A stretch of DNA of 64,000 bases from Zygnema cylindricum. Lineage: Eukaryota > Streptophyta > Zygnematophyceae > Zygnematales > Zygnemataceae. Each line of letters starts with the position of its first letter. Positions within the stretch are counted from its first letter, which is position 1. The translations under genes were made by a program, and so were the position numbers. The notes beneath the pieces are model-generated. The model was not told where the DNA came from. It did no database searches and was given only the letters and a program-made list of their open reading frames with translations. Location of the stretch: NCBI GenBank assembly GCA_037447655.1, contig JBBHKE010000608.1, forward strand, positions 1 through 64,000, read 5' to 3'. Below, in pieces: positions 11,661 through 23,775 of this stretch.

Positions 11661-12640
11661 TATTATTTTTGTCACAAGTTTTTTGAGTGCACATTCACAA
11701 GCGCGCGCGACTGTGTTAAACTTTTTTTGTACTTTTTTAAAGTACAAAATAAAATGGAACTGAACGGTCAGTAACACTATTTAAAACGGCACTATATTAG
11801 AGTTATTAACGCTAATATGAAAGTACCTCAAACAACGTTAAAAACAATTTAGTATTATTAAATCTATTTAAGAATTTGGGTCAGAGTTTGGGGGCACCGA
11901 ATAAGCGTTATTAACGCAAATAGCGATTCACGTTGTACTGTACACCGCGAATCGTAATTAGAGTAATATACGCTAATTCCGTCACCCCAAATTTTGACTC
12001 TATCATCATAAATAGAGTACATTATTGTAAATTATTCTTTACGTGATTTAAGGTACTTTCTGAATGAGCTTTATTAACTCTAATACAATGCGGTTTTAAA
12101 TAGTGTGGCGTACAGTTGGTGTCTGACCGGTCAAAAGTGTACTTTATTAAGTAAAATAGTACAAATAATGGTTTAATACAGGTCGTTATCATGTAATTGC
12201 ATTTTAACAAACCCTGTAGTGCAAACATCATAGTGACGATAAACTATATATTTTGTCAAATTTTGTACAAATACCTAATTTCCAATAGAGATATTCAGCG
12301 CGTCAAATTAGAATACTTAAATAAATTTGAGTAAATTCCATTTTGAAAAAGTTCTATCACACAAATTAGAGTTCATAACTCTAATTATTTTTTTCTCTTT
12401 TTTTACTCTTATTTTTTCTTTACTCTAATTACGATTCGCGGTATACACCGCTAATCGCTATTAGCGTTAACAAATTATTAGAGTAAAGAAAAAATTTGCG
12501 TCATTCATTCTAGTTTAGTGCCAAGAGACGTTGCAGATAATGGTCCACGTCCTTAAATAGTGTAATTTATTTTATTTAAGTTATCAATCTCAAAATTTTG
12601 GGGCGCCGAATAAGCGTGATTAACCCTAATAGCTATTCTC
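11661..12640. other. AT-rich region with dispersed CGCGAATCG motif
   Basis: No gene. The motif ACCGCGAATCGTAATTA and its inverse recur at about 11940-11962 and 12418-12445, matching motifs upstream of the LRR copies. Confidence 0.45.
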
Positions 12641-12644
12641 AATG

Positions 12645-13020
12645 TAGTGTTGTGATGTGTATCGAGAGCACCTTTTCGATATTCAATATGTTACTATTTT
12701 AAGTGCGCGATAATCGATAGATCGTCTCGATATTATCGGATATTTAACCGAAATATTGGCTTGATGTGTGGATATATTTATACCGCGATAAATCGAAGCG
12801 ACATTGGGTTGCCAACAAATTTTCAACCCTCTCTCCTCCCCCTCGGCGAGGGACATTTACAATACGATTTAGCGTATATTATTTTCGTACAACAGCCGTA
12901 CGGCCCCCCACTTCCCACCAAATATATTGCGATAATTTTCATTGGTCCCAAAGCAGCATATCGAGCCCTTTGACAGTTCAATACTAGATATATCGAATAT
13001 CGAATTTATCGTGATAAAAA
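12645..13020. mobile_element. degraded copy of the TAGTGTTGGG hAT-type MITE
   Basis: Starts TAGTGTTG and GTATCGAG and contains GCGATAATTTTCATTGGTCCC-like and ATATCGAATATCGAA blocks. These align with the well-bounded MITE at 46910-47380. The right terminus is not recognisable. Confidence 0.55.
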
Positions 13021-13544
13021 ATTTCCAAACACATAACATTTGCTAGTACCTTTTTCGACGCTTATAAGCTTCGATGTTTTGATATCTAAATATTACTATC
13101 TATGAAATTTAAACATCCAAATGTACACCTTCAAATATTTAGATATGCATTACAACAAATGTCTACACACAAAAGTATTTAGATTTCTAAAAGGCATTTG
13201 ACATAGAAACCTATATTAAAAGCTTCGTAAGCTTAAATTAGACGCTTAGATTTTCAGAATCGATAAAAATGTTCAAATGTTCAGATGTCTACAATTTGAC
13301 CTCTGTACATAAAAAGAAGTTTAACTTTTTATTAGGTACTTACTACAAATAAGAATTTCAATCGGAAATTTAATAGGAAACATATATTTCAACTTAGATA
13401 TTCAATTATAAATTAGCATTTCAATTTGACCTTTGATAGGAAATTAAAATATATCTATATATTTGATCATCACTTTATATTGAAATTAAATATATATGCA
13501 ACAAAACAAACCTCGTGACAACGCTCAGTGAGATTATCCAGATC

Positions 13545-13840
13545 TTTCCCATGATGGGAGAGAGAGGATAGGATAGAGAGGATAAATGACGGACAGTGGA
13601 AGAGAGAGATTGCAGAGGCAGTATGGCACAGTTATCTACAACGAGTGGAGGCGTTATATATTTCTTATTGAGGTATTGATATTTGAGAGGTATTCATATT
13701 TGGGAGGTGTCAAAATTTTTGCCTGCCGTACTACGTTTGTACAAATTATCCGTTCGTAAAATTTAAAAGAGCTCACTTGTCAGTTCCAGCGGAGGTCGAA
13801 TGGCAATGTGACTCATAAAAAAAGCGTAGAAAGCAATCAA
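13545..13840 (-). promoter_or_regulatory. orphan copy of the LRR-gene promoter
   Basis: Purine-rich leader, a TATATATTTCTTA block and the AGCTCACTTGTCAGTTCCAG module occur in the same order as upstream of the LRR genes at 3.6-3.9 kb and 29.0-29.2 kb. On the minus strand the downstream side does not continue into LRR coding sequence. Confidence 0.65.
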
Positions 13841-14100
13841 GGAACCTTAGTGATACTCATTCGCGAGACATTTGCTTCAATTTTTTCTCATCGAGGTGGG
13901 ATGTCATCCACAAAAAAAGGAGTGGCGACACGTTGGATGATTAAGCTACGTGTTATGATGGACTACCAACAAAATTCCCGAATCATCCACATACACAGCT
14001 ATGATTAAGCTACCTGTCATGATGGACTACCGACAAAATTCCCGAATCATCCACATACACAGCTATATAAATCACCCCATCTTCTCGTTCCATAAAATAG
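13841..14100. repeat. LRR-upstream module plus ~58-bp duplication
   Basis: Contains the ATTCGCGAGACATTTGC module. A block ending ATCCACATACACAGCTAT occurs twice, at about 13945-14002 and 14003-14066. Confidence 0.6.
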
Positions 14101-14860
14101 ATAGAGTGATCTGAACTAATCTTTGTAAATCCCAGATTAGTCAAAATTTCATCTAATTTCAGATTCCATCAACGTGGAGCCTATTTGAACCCATACAAAG
14201 ATTTCAATATTTCAACAGTTTAAAGACCAGATTTTCTTTCCCTTTTTCCGCATAGCCTTCACATGGACTTCCTCTTCTAAATCCCTATGAAAAAAAAACG
14301 GTTTTCACATCCATTTGTTGCAATTCTATATCCTCAATTGTTGCTTGAGATAAAAGAATTCTAACAGTTAGAAAGCAAACCACGGGTGAGAAATTTTCTT
14401 CATAATCTATGCCTTCCTATTTAGTATACCCTTTAGCAACAAGCCTAGCGATATACCTCTAAAGAGTGTTATCCGGATTCAGCTTAACTTTAATGACCCA
14501 CTTACAACTGATTGCTTTTCGATTAGGTGGAAGTTCCACAAGCTCCCAAGTTTGAGCTTCCATGATAAATTATATTTTATCATTTGCTCTTGAGATCTCA
14601 TGGTCTTTTTCAAAAAAAAAAAGGCTTCCTGGATGGTGAGAGGCTCCCCCGAGTTGACAAAAAAAACATACTGAACTTGAACACCTCTCAGATGGCTACT
14701 TTGTCTTCTTCCCCCTGTAATATCTGAAGCGCGAATTGTTGGACCTTGACGCCTTGGAGGTGGAGGTGGAGGTAGAGGAGGTGGGGGAGAAGAAATAGGA
14801 GTTGCAGCAACATGCTGTTGAGGGCCTCTGTTGTAATTTGAAATCTTTATATTCACTAGA
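14101..14860 (-). pseudogene. Ty1/copia reverse transcriptase fragment (N-terminal part)
   Basis: On the minus strand, across several frames, blocks of the copia RT N-terminus can be read: GEPLTIQEA near 14640, a cysteine-lysine-tryptophan (CKWV-like) block near 14490, a LVAKGYT-like block near 14430, and a variant of the LDIKTAFLNGDLEEE block near 14280. A proline-rich run (PPPPLPPPPPP) lies in the IN-RT linker near 14770. Multiple frameshifts and stops make it non-functional. It belongs with the integrase fragment at 15930-16390, separated by an inserted LTR-like segment. Confidence 0.75.
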
Positions 14861-14868
14861 TAGGGTTG

Positions 14869-15890
14869 TGAGAGGAGACCAAAAAGACTTAGAAATTTTC
14901 TAAGTAGTTTTATGTAATACTTACCTTAATTAGTATTACAGTAGCAAAAGTACAGTAGAGTGTATTGTACCTTTGCAAGTTTTATGAAGTGGCGCTGACT
15001 TGTGTCACGCAGTAGACAATTGGAATCGTCGAATCAGACAGAATGAATCTCGTTCGGATACTTCGAAAAATATATGGTCGGTATTTTTGGAATCGTACGG
15101 ATATCTTGGAAATATATGCTACGCGACATTTCTATGATCATTGATTGGAAACGTCCGAATATTTCAGAAATGTTTTGTATGGTACGTTTCATGATCATTG
15201 ATTTCGAGTCTTGTTGACGGACGCGATTCACCTAGGACCACAAGCGTGATTCATGTGGGACCAGAAGTGACAAAGCATGATTCACAAGGGACCACAAGTG
15301 ACGAAGCACTCAGGTGCTTTGTACTACACTACGACAGTCGGCTGGACTTTAGCAAACATCATGACTAAGCACCTGGAATGTTTATTGTACGGTCCACCAT
15401 CTGAAAATATTTGATTAACATTGTTTTGTAGTTTAGTGTAATAGAAACTAGTGTTTCATTATTTAGGTTTTTTGTAAAATAATAATTAGGTTTTTGGAGG
15501 TACCCACGGTACAGTAAAGTACAGGCTGGATACTTTATCATTAGCCAGGATAGTATTGTTGTATAGTTATCGGTGTAAGTGTGACCAGTATATACTCATT
15601 GTGAGTATTTAGTTTAGGACTTAGACAATTTTGTATCATCCAGTTTTGTGATTATGACATTTTAAGGGCAGTTTTTGGGAAACTTCCAACACTCATATCT
15701 TGTGTTTTACTTGGTCATTTGGGCTGCAATTTTGGGAATTGACATTTTACTCTGTTTTGTATCATTGTGGAAAATTTGAGGCATATTGGATTTTTGAGTC
15801 ATATTTTGTGTAAGCTGAAAGTTGGTTGTTAAGTAGGTGCTTGATAGTTTTCTGCTGCTTTCATGTTTATTTCCTCTACTACTGGTGGTT
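14869..15890. mobile_element. LTR-type insertion splitting a copia relic; remnant of a second pol end
   Basis: Separates the RT and IN fragments of the minus-strand relic. Within it 15045-15235 is a degenerate ~75-bp repeat (ATGATCATTGAT twice). At 15340-15410 on + a copia pol C-terminus of the type LANIMTKHLE can be read. From about 15540 the sequence resembles the tail of the C-type LTRs (GGACTTAG, GGGAAACTTCC). Exact borders were not found. Confidence 0.4.
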
Positions 15891-15929
15891 CTTCTCCTGC
15901 AATTGTGGTTGTAGAACTACATCCTGAAG

Positions 15930-16390
15930 TCACAAAACATTGTGTAGTCCAAAGGACGAAGAGGATGGAGCTGCCGAAGAATGAAAATGAATCTGCTCTA
16001 AATCACGTATCTCTTTCTTTTCAGCTTCACTCATCCTAAACATATCAACCTACTGACTCTCCTCTTTTACCATTATATTCTTTGCAATCTGTTGGCTATG
16101 ATTCTAAAAAAAATACACCGTATAATCCACAAATATATCATCATAGCCTATAAAAATTTCAAGAACATTTTTCGAGGTAGGCTTCCAATTTGGGAGATTA
16201 TCGAAGATAAAACACTTGCTACCAAAGACTCGAAAATGACTGAAATTTGGATTTTTCAAGTCCACATCTCATGTGGTGTCTTATCTTTAATAAATCTAGT
16301 TTTTAATATGTTTCTAATATAAGATTCACACTGAAAAGATTTCCCCAAAAACTTTGGATCTGCACCTTTATCGGCCATCATCGACTGAGT
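15930..16390 (-). pseudogene. Ty1/copia integrase C-terminal fragment
   Basis: Minus-strand translation gives the region after the catalytic Glu: KFWGKSF, SYIRN, KTPHEMW and a diverged FGS block, in more than one frame with stops. It is related to the integrase of element A (KFWGEAF, ASYIRN, KTLYEM). Confidence 0.75.
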
Positions 16391-16935
16391 ATGTGCCGAT
16401 GGGGACAAATTGATATATTATTGAAAAATATTGCTTTAGCTTCTCATAAGAAAAAAATGAGGTTGTTTACTCCAAATAGTACATTTTTGTAGTGATTTGT
16501 GATGATTTTTTTCATTTTTTTATAAAACATGTCCACTAGCCCCAAAATTTTTGCGACAACGTTGACAGTCAGATTTTTATGTTTTCGAAACAAACGCTCA
16601 TTCTTTTCGATGTCTTGTTAATATCCTCTAGTGTTCCAAATGCGGTCAACAGCCACATATAAGACGTGGAAAATTGGCATATTTGGAAATAAAAGATATG
16701 ATCCACAGCCAAAGAGCGATAACAATCTAACAATTGGCAAAGGCCATGTGCGTTCGGAGAGGGTAAAATCAAATCCACTGAAATTGACAAGAAAATCTCA
16801 ACGGAATAAACGGCACAATAATAAAGTACGCACGTTAAGATCTTAAAATTGAATACATTTCTACAAATGTTCAATTTTGTTAATCTTTACAGATATGACT
16901 TAAAGATTTTGTGTTATTAGAATATAACTATTCTC
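16391..16935. other. no gene recognised
   Basis: AT-rich remnant between the copia IN fragment and a C-type LTR; open frames are not recognisable. Confidence 0.35.
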
Positions 16936-17850
16936 TGTTGTTTTGGAAACCTTGAGTCCTCTCTGTATCTTGTTGTTATAGTGCCATGCTGCGCTAAGTT
17001 TGACATCACAGCTAGAAACCTTAAGCACTCTACACTTGTTCCTTAGCTGCTATGCTGCACTGATTTGACATCGCAGCTGCCCTGCTTTAATATCACAGGT
17101 GCGCTAACACATCATAGCAGTTATAGCATTCACAACAGAGTCATAACAGCTATAGCAGTCTGCCCAAGATAGGTGTTCCGAACATTAGGTGTGAAGATAA
17201 ATTGACAGGGACATGATTTAGTGTGTATGCAACTCCAATGGGAGTACACAGTTTTGGTGCACTTCAGGCACACGTGTCAATCCGTGAGGAAGTCGAGATT
17301 GATTGTTCCAAAAAAAAAAGTATAGTTTCATTTGAGTACTGAAGTTACACGTGGAGGTTCATCGTCGGTGATGAAAGAATACGTGGAAGGCTGACGGAGT
17401 ACGCCGTCATTTTTGGAAAGAGAAATATTGACTGTACCATCAGTTCAGCGGACAAACTTTGACCGCGTACTATTTTATTTTTAGCAGCTATCTGATTGGT
17501 GTAAATATCTGTGTACATTTGACGGTGGGATTTTGTTGATGAAGAGTAGTGTACCGATTGACCATGGTAGTTTTAGTACGGCGTGATCAGCTGTAGGCTC
17601 ATTGTATATATATGACTTAAATTATTTTAGGAAAGTAAGGGATGCATTGTATGTAAAACTGCGAAGCAGTTTTTGGGTGTTTTGAATTATGAGATCATTG
17701 TGATCTTTTGGTAGAATCTTGTGAAACTCTCCATGTGGCTTCTTCGGTGTATATTCTATATTGTGGCAAATTTGCATACCTAGGGTGTGTCTGGTTTGCC
17801 TAGGGCTTCATTGTGAAATTGGTCTTTTGTGGGATTACGTGAGAGTTTCC
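16936..17850 (+). mobile_element. C-type LTR, probable 5' LTR of element A
   Basis: Starts TGTTGTTTTGGAAACC and continues through a CTGCTATGCTGC-rich block (16980-17160), then a block around ACACGTGGAGGTTCATC (17345-17400). These appear in reverse orientation and similar order at 40677 down to 40230. It lies directly upstream of the gag relic. No primer-binding site was found after it, so its link to element A is inferred. Confidence 0.55.
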
Positions 17851-17869
17851 TCTTTGCATAATTGATTGT

Positions 17870-18660
17870 CATGGCAACTGCCGGTGCTTCTTCATCTTCT
17901 TCAGTGGCACTAGCTGCCTCAAATTAACAGATCACGAGCCCTCCCTCACGGATCCCGGTTTTTAATGGGCAGAAGTATCTTTATTGGGCGGATTTTACTA
18001 AGTCTTACCTAAAACGAGTGAAATTATATGATGCGATATCCCACATTCTTCCAGATACAGATCCGGACTTTGAAAAGGAAAATGAGGATACATTGCATGT
18101 TTTGAAGCTACTTTTGTCAGAAGATCTGAACATGACAAATATCAACATCTCTACGGCATCTGAAATATGGAAGGCTTTGAGTGAATCTTATGTCTTAGCT
18201 AGTCAATAGAACAAGGTTGTAACTGCTGGGAAAATTTGGGACTATAAGTATCCTGGGGGTGACATGAACTCATATTGTAATGGCTTGAAACTTCTATTGT
18301 ATGAAAATGCACGTTCCGGGGGGAGTTTTCCTCCTTATCATCAAGCTATGATTCTAAAGAGAGGGCTTCCAACTGAATATAGAGGAGCCGCGGAGCAGTT
18401 AAAAATGTTAGAGAAGAGTAAATGGAATATAACTGTAGCTTAGGCTTATATCCTAGATGAAGAGGCCACTCATATAGCTTTAAATGGTGGTCAGTCAGTG
18501 GTAGCTTACAATGCACAGACATATAAGCCGGCAGGATTTTTTCTGGAAATAGAAACTTTACCCCCAATCACAATTATAGGCAATATGATAGGTGTGTCTA
18601 TTGCTTTGGTCAAGGTCATGTTTTTCGGCTGTGTCCGGCATTTATAAAAGCGTGTGAAAC
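17870..18660 (+). pseudogene. copia gag relic of element A with zinc knuckle
   Basis: Begins at 17871 with MATAGASSSS and has internal stops (near 17925, 18207 and 18440). Copia gag signatures are PVFNGQKYLYW-like near 17960 and a SEIWKAL block near 18165. A CX2CX4HX4C knuckle, CVYCFGQGHVFRLC, is encoded at about 18593-18634. Gag would form the virus-like particle and bind element RNA. Confidence 0.78.
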
Positions 18661-19115
18661 AGGAATTTATCGTGCGGGATGGAGGAAGCGGTCCGAAAAC
18701 TCACCATCAAATGTGGTAGCATCAAAATTGTCGGTTAAAAATGCGACGTTCGTTGCATTTGATGAGACGTCACAAGACGAACGGTCGGAGGAAAAGGAAG
18801 ATGTGGTCAGATTTCCGCAGTCGGATGATGATGAATTCTTTGCTCTTGAAAAGGATCCCATGGAGGGACCTCAAGAGAACGGGTGGATTATGGACTCCGG
18901 ATGCTCCTCCCACATGTGCGGCAACAAGGCTTACTTCAAGACGCTTACTCCAATTCCCACTCGTTGGATTTATTACGCGGATGACAGCGGAGTGGAGGCA
19001 ATGAAAAAAAAAAACGTGAAGTTAGCATGTGACATCAATGGTCAAGTTGTAAAAAGGACATTGCATGATGTTCTCCATATCCCAAAGTTTACCAAAAATT
19101 TGTTTTCCACTTCGG
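18661..19115 (+). pseudogene. copia aspartic protease region of element A
   Basis: The open frame from 18713 contains WIMDSGCSSHMC, the copia active-site block (DSG) with its usual Ser/His-rich tail, and LHDVLHIPKFTKNLFS near 19055-19110. The frame ends at 19153, after running into an inverted segment. Confidence 0.8.
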
Positions 19116-20240
19116 TGGCGGAAAATGAGCCAAGGTGTCCAAAGTGTGACTAGGGGAATTGAAAGGAAGTCTTTCAAAGATAATATATTCCTTGATTTTG
19201 GAATCTTTTTCAGAATTTGTCATACCAAAGACATCTACCGATCGACTTACTTCTTTAACCTGAATATTTCTAGCTGTTTGAAGAGTATTTCTATCCGTTT
19301 TAAATACTCTATAGCCCACGGATTCATCATCATATCCCATAAAAATTTCGGGAACCGATTTCGGACTAAGCTTAGAAATAGGAAGATTATTCAAAATAAA
19401 ACATTTACTTCCAAAAACCCGAAAGTACCTAACATTCGGTTTTTTTCGTGTCCTCATTTCATATAGTGTTTTACCTTTCACTGCGCTAGTCTCTATTCTA
19501 TTCCTAATATACGACGCACACGAGAAAGCCTCACCCCAAAATTTGAAATTTATTCTCTTATCTAGCATCATAGATTTTTCACTTTCAGTTTGAGTCCCGT
19601 TGAGTCATTCGGATACTCCATTCTGTTTTAGAGTATAAGGAACTGTAAATTGCTGAGAAATGCCATTTTCTTTTAGATAGTCCGAGAATGCATGAGAAAC
19701 ATATTCCCCTCTATTGTCGGACCGAAGGGAAAAAACCGGTTTCCCATGAAGCTTTTCTTCCTGTACCCGAAAATGTTTGAAGTGAGTGAGCACTTCACTC
19801 TTTTGTTTCATAAAGTAAACCTTGATGTATCTTGAGAAATCATCAGTAAAAGTGACCAAAATCCGGCTACCACCGAGGGAAGGAACTTTTGACGGTCCCT
19901 ATATATCCGAATGAATGATTTGCAACAAATCTGTTGCCCGGTTATCCGCGGTCTGAGGTAGGGGCAGCTAATGAAGCTTTCCCAAAGCACATCCATCACA
20001 TACTTGAGAATCTGTTTGTCCTAATTTAACACCATCTAGCATATTTTGCTTTACCATTTTATCAAGCCTTTTATGATGGACTTGACCGAGCCTCTTATGC
20101 CACAAAACATTTTCCGAAAGAACACTGGAGGATGAAAAGTCAATTTTATTAGCCAATTCGATCCGGTACAACAAGTTTGGTCCTTTATATCCTACCAAAG
20201 CTACTTTCCCATCTTTGCTTACTACCTTTTTCCCATTCTT
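19110..20240 (-). pseudogene. copia integrase segment of element A, inverted in place
   Basis: The minus strand reads from 20240 towards 19110. It gives a GAG-pre-integrase/HHCC domain (HKRLGQVHHKRL then CDGCALGK), a catalytic Asp region with a stop near 19900, SDNRGEY, and QNGVSE with the catalytic Glu. KFWGEAF and VFGSKCF follow. Flanking gag-protease (left) and RT-RNase H (right) read on the plus strand, so the ~1.1-kb IN block has been flipped between its natural neighbours. The N-terminal part of RT is missing at the right junction. Confidence 0.85.
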
Positions 20241-21261
20241 TTGTAAGATTTCAAATGGAGTGATATTTATTGCTATTTATGTAGGTGATTTATTAGTCTT
20301 AAGCAAGTCCTTAGATAAAATTAACAAACTCAAACAAGATCTGAGAAGTCAGTTTGACATGAAAGATCTCGGCAAAGCAAAATACATTTTGGGGATTCAA
20401 ATGGAGAGGGATAGAGGGAATAAAATTATAAGACTCGCTCAGAAAAAAGCGATTGGTAATATGCAAGAAAAGTTTCAGATAGAGAAAGAAAATGGGTGTA
20501 CCACTCCCATGGATCTAAAAAAAGTAACGAAGGGGAGTGAAGAGGGAGGGATATTGATTTTGAATGATAAGATGAATGAGGAAGAAAATAGGTTTATCGA
20601 AGGAATTCCTTATAGACAAATTGTGGGCAGTTTAATTTACTTTATGAATTGTACACGTCCTGACATAGTTGCGGCTATAGGCGTTCTCAATAGAAGTCTA
20701 AATGAACCTAGGAAAAGAAACTGGGAAGCAACCAAAAGAGAGATGAGGTATTTGGTGGAAACAAGGGAATTATGGTTGCATTTGGGAGGGGAGCACACTG
20801 ACATCACCACTTGGAGTGATGCCACTTATGGGGATGTGCCTTTGAGACGATGTACAACTGGATATGTGTTGCAAATTGGGTCTGGTGCATGCTGTTGGAG
20901 TAGCAAACAGCAGAAAGTAGTTGCTCAGTCCACTATGGAGGCTGAATACATGGCTTCATGTGCTGCCACTAAAGAATTAATGTGTGTAAAATCTCTACTC
21001 GAAGAACTTGGGTTCATGAAATCTGGGACTTAGAATGTCTTTTGTGATAATCAAGCCGTTATCTCTATCGCAGCTAATCCAAAACACCAATTCAAAGCTA
21101 AACATATGGATATAAAACCAAGCTTTGTCAGAGAGAAGGTTGAGAATAAAATTATTAAACTGGTTCATAAAAGTGATAAAGAGATGATTGCAGACATGAT
21201 GACAAAACCAGTACCTTCTCCTAAGTTAAAATTTTGCAGAGAAAATTGTGGACTTAAATAA
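20215..21261 (+). pseudogene. copia RT-RNase H of element A
   Basis: Continuous frame with one in-frame stop at 21031-21033. RT palm block IAIYVGDLLVLS: the second Asp pair of the family YVDD is changed to Gly-Asp, which should abolish polymerase activity. RNase H blocks follow: DITTWSDATYGD, GACCWSSKQQ, STMEAEYMA, then FCDNQAV and KAKHMDI after the stop. It ends GLK just before the polypurine tract. Confidence 0.88.
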
Positions 21262-21273
21262 AAAGTTGACTAA

Positions 21274-21286
21274 GAATTAAGGGGAG
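21274..21286 (+). other. polypurine tract of element A
   Basis: AATTAAGGGGAG directly abuts the LTR start TGTTGAAAAGAAG. This is the expected plus-strand primer site. Confidence 0.8.
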
Positions 21287-21426
21287 TGTTGAAAAGAAGT
21301 AATTAATATTCACTTCTTCATTTAGAATCTAGAGTGAAGAGAAAGAGAGAGGGTCACCATGGCTGCCGCCATAGTCAAAAAGAAATAGGCAGACAGGCAA
21401 ACAATTTAATGGATTGCCTAAATGTT

Positions 21427-21499
21427 GCCCTGAACGAGATTTGAACCTGGGTCTACATAGAATTACATGGACGTACGCCTTAACCATTTAGGCGTTAAC
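21427..21499 (-). other. antisense tRNA-like module in LTR
   Basis: Minus strand: D-arm-like ATGGTTAAGGC, anticodon-arm-like segment opening at GTACGTCC, B-box-like AGGTTCAAATCTC. Acceptor pairing is poor; probably not a functional tRNA. Confidence 0.55.
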
Positions 21500-21957
21500 G
21501 AAACGATACACGTATTCAGTTTGCTATGTATAAAAAGTATCACGCAAAACGTCACTTTCATTAAAACATACCAAAATTGACGAAACGGCATCTATAGTCA
21601 AACGGCGCTCGCGGAAGCAAATCTAACCGTGTAAAATACATGATCGGACGGACGTCATCGCCCCCGCAAAACCTGAATGAATCTTTGACGGCTTTCAAAC
21701 ATAGCGGCGCGCTGTGCCACGTGGCGCCACATCATTGGACGCAAAGAAGGATGAACAGAGGAACGATGGCTCCCATGTTAACAAGTGTCAACCATAAGGC
21801 CATGTTGTACATTGGCGGTACAAGAAGTACAATCGGCCACTATACCTTTTTGTACTATACACCTTTTTTATTGGCCGAGGGTATAGTAGTAAGTAGTTGT
21901 GAGTAGGAGTTAAGGGACTTAGCGTGTTTGAGGCGCCTCTCTCTAGGTGACCTTTTG

Positions 21958-21979
21958 TATTTATAGGCCATCTTTGGCC
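21958..21979 (+). promoter_or_regulatory. LTR TATA region and leader hairpin
   Basis: TATTTATAGG followed by the hairpin GGCCATCTTTGGCC. Related hairpins in other LTRs have GGTC/GACC stems. Confidence 0.55.
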
Positions 21980-22188
21980 AGCCATTACTTACTACTCAGG
22001 GAAGCAAATTCAATGATTTTTTTTGCGTTTGACTCAAGGAGTCTTGTCCTCACAGGCGTGAGGGTGATCAGAATATTTGTGTGCCTGGGCGGCACTTATT
22101 CAGTAGGAAAGTGAAAGGGTCAAATATTATCTTAGAGGCTTTACATAGGCAGCTCATTCTGTGGGTTAACGGAGACCACAAAATTTCA

Positions 22189-23040
22189 TAAGGCACACAT
22201 GGTACCCTTCCCAATAGTATTCAGTTATAAAGGAGAAAAAGTTTTAGATTTGTTACAGCCTAACATCTGGGGGCCGGCTAAGGTGCCTTCACCCGGAGGT
22301 GATAGGTTTATGATGACTATCCCGATGATTGGTCTCGGTATTCAAGAGTGTATTTTTTGAAAAATAAATCAGAGGCCCCACACATTTTTAAGGAATATAA
22401 AGTATGGAGTGAGAAAATCCATGAAACTACTATTAAGAGAGTAAGAAGTGATAATGGGGGAGAGTATACCTCCAATCACTTTGGGGATTTTCTAAGAGAA
22501 GATGGAGTGCAACACCAAAAGACAGTCCCTGAAAATCTTGAACAAAATGGTGTAGCCGAGAGGTTAAATAAGACAAAAGTGCCAAGAGTATGATGTCCGA
22601 TAAGATGATAGAGAAAAGATTTTGGGCCAAAGTAATGAACTGTGCGAATTATCTCAAGAATATAGTTCTTACTTCGGCAGTAAAAGGACAAACACCTTAT
22701 GAGAGATGGACTGGCCGAAAACCAAATGTTTCACATTTAAAGGTTTTCGATAGCTAAGTGTTCAGTCTAAATACAGATCGCTCAAATTGGAAGTTAGATC
22801 CAAATGGAAAACCACTATTTCTGCTACGATATGATGAATATGTTAAAGGGTATAGAGTCTATGATCTTAAGAGAAAAGATATACTTCTAGTGAAGCATCT
22901 ACTGGTTATGGATGAAGGGAAATCTATAGATCCCTTTAAGTCAGTCAAAATCAGATTTGAGTCATAAAATTATGTTGACTTTGAGCTTCCAAATTATCCA
23001 GGTTTCCAAGAAGATGATCATCTTGCAAGTACAAATTAGA
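22189..23040 (+). pseudogene. copia integrase of element F
   Basis: Begins abruptly in the integrase at a GKAHMVPFP-like block just after the LTR. The open frame 22348-22593 contains SDNGGEY (second catalytic Asp) and GVAERLN (catalytic Glu). Further blocks lie in other frames (22622-22750, 22758-22967). Many frameshifts and stops. Confidence 0.8.
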
Positions 23041-23775
23041 CCAAAAAGGAACAAACATTGGAACCTCAAGTGATAACTCGGCTAGAAGTGGAAGACGTGG
23101 TGGAAATTGAACCGGAATCAAGGGAGAGGGGAGAAGCTGAAACTGTGAAGGAATCCACGAGAGCCATCAATACTAGCGGCAAATTTTGAGGGAGGAAGGA
23201 GAAGCAGCAAAAGTTTGCAAGAAAAAAGAGACAACAACAAGGTAACCAAACTGTCTCATCCGGATGAACGAGAAACCTATAAAGTGGCAATGAACTGTCA
23301 AGAAACAAACCGATGGTAGACACCCATCAACAAGGAAATGGGCTCAATTATAGTGGCCGATACCTAAGAGTTGGTGGACAGTCCACCTGACCGAAAGGCG
23401 ATTGGATATAAATGGGTATTCATACTGAAAATGAATCCGGATAACACGATTGAGCGGTAAGGCCCGGTTAGTGGCCAAAGGATTTACTCAAAAAGAGAGA
23501 ATAGACTACGAGGGGACTTTTGCCCTGGTCATCAGGTTTCCTTTTGTCCGTATTCTTTTTAATCTGGAGGCAGCAAAAGACATGGAGGTGTACCAGATAG
23601 ACATCAAGACAACCTATTTTCATAGAGAGCTAGATGAGGAGATCTTCATGCGACAACCTGAAGGTTTTGTGGAACAAGGAGAAGAAAGCAAGTATGCCGA
23701 CTGATCAAATCTCCCTATGGCCTCAAACAGGCGCCCCGACAGAGGAAGAAGAAGCTTGATGAGTTTCTTACAAGT
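23041..23775 (+). pseudogene. copia RT N-terminal part of element F
   Basis: A GYKWVFILKMNPD-like block precedes the frame 23450-23704, which has ARLVAKGFTQ, a diverged YQIDIKTTYFHRELDEE and MRQPEGFVEQG. A stop follows at 23701. Confidence 0.8.

Larger units (their letters stand above)
21287..22188 (+). mobile_element. LTR between elements A and F
   Basis: 902 bp, TGTTGAAAAG to AATTTCA. It carries the group's CCATGGCTGCC block (21357), an antisense tRNA-like module, a TATA-like TATTTATAGG and the post-TATA hairpin. Upstream is the PPT of element A. Immediately downstream is the interior of element F, which starts in mid-integrase without a primer-binding site. Confidence 0.8.
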
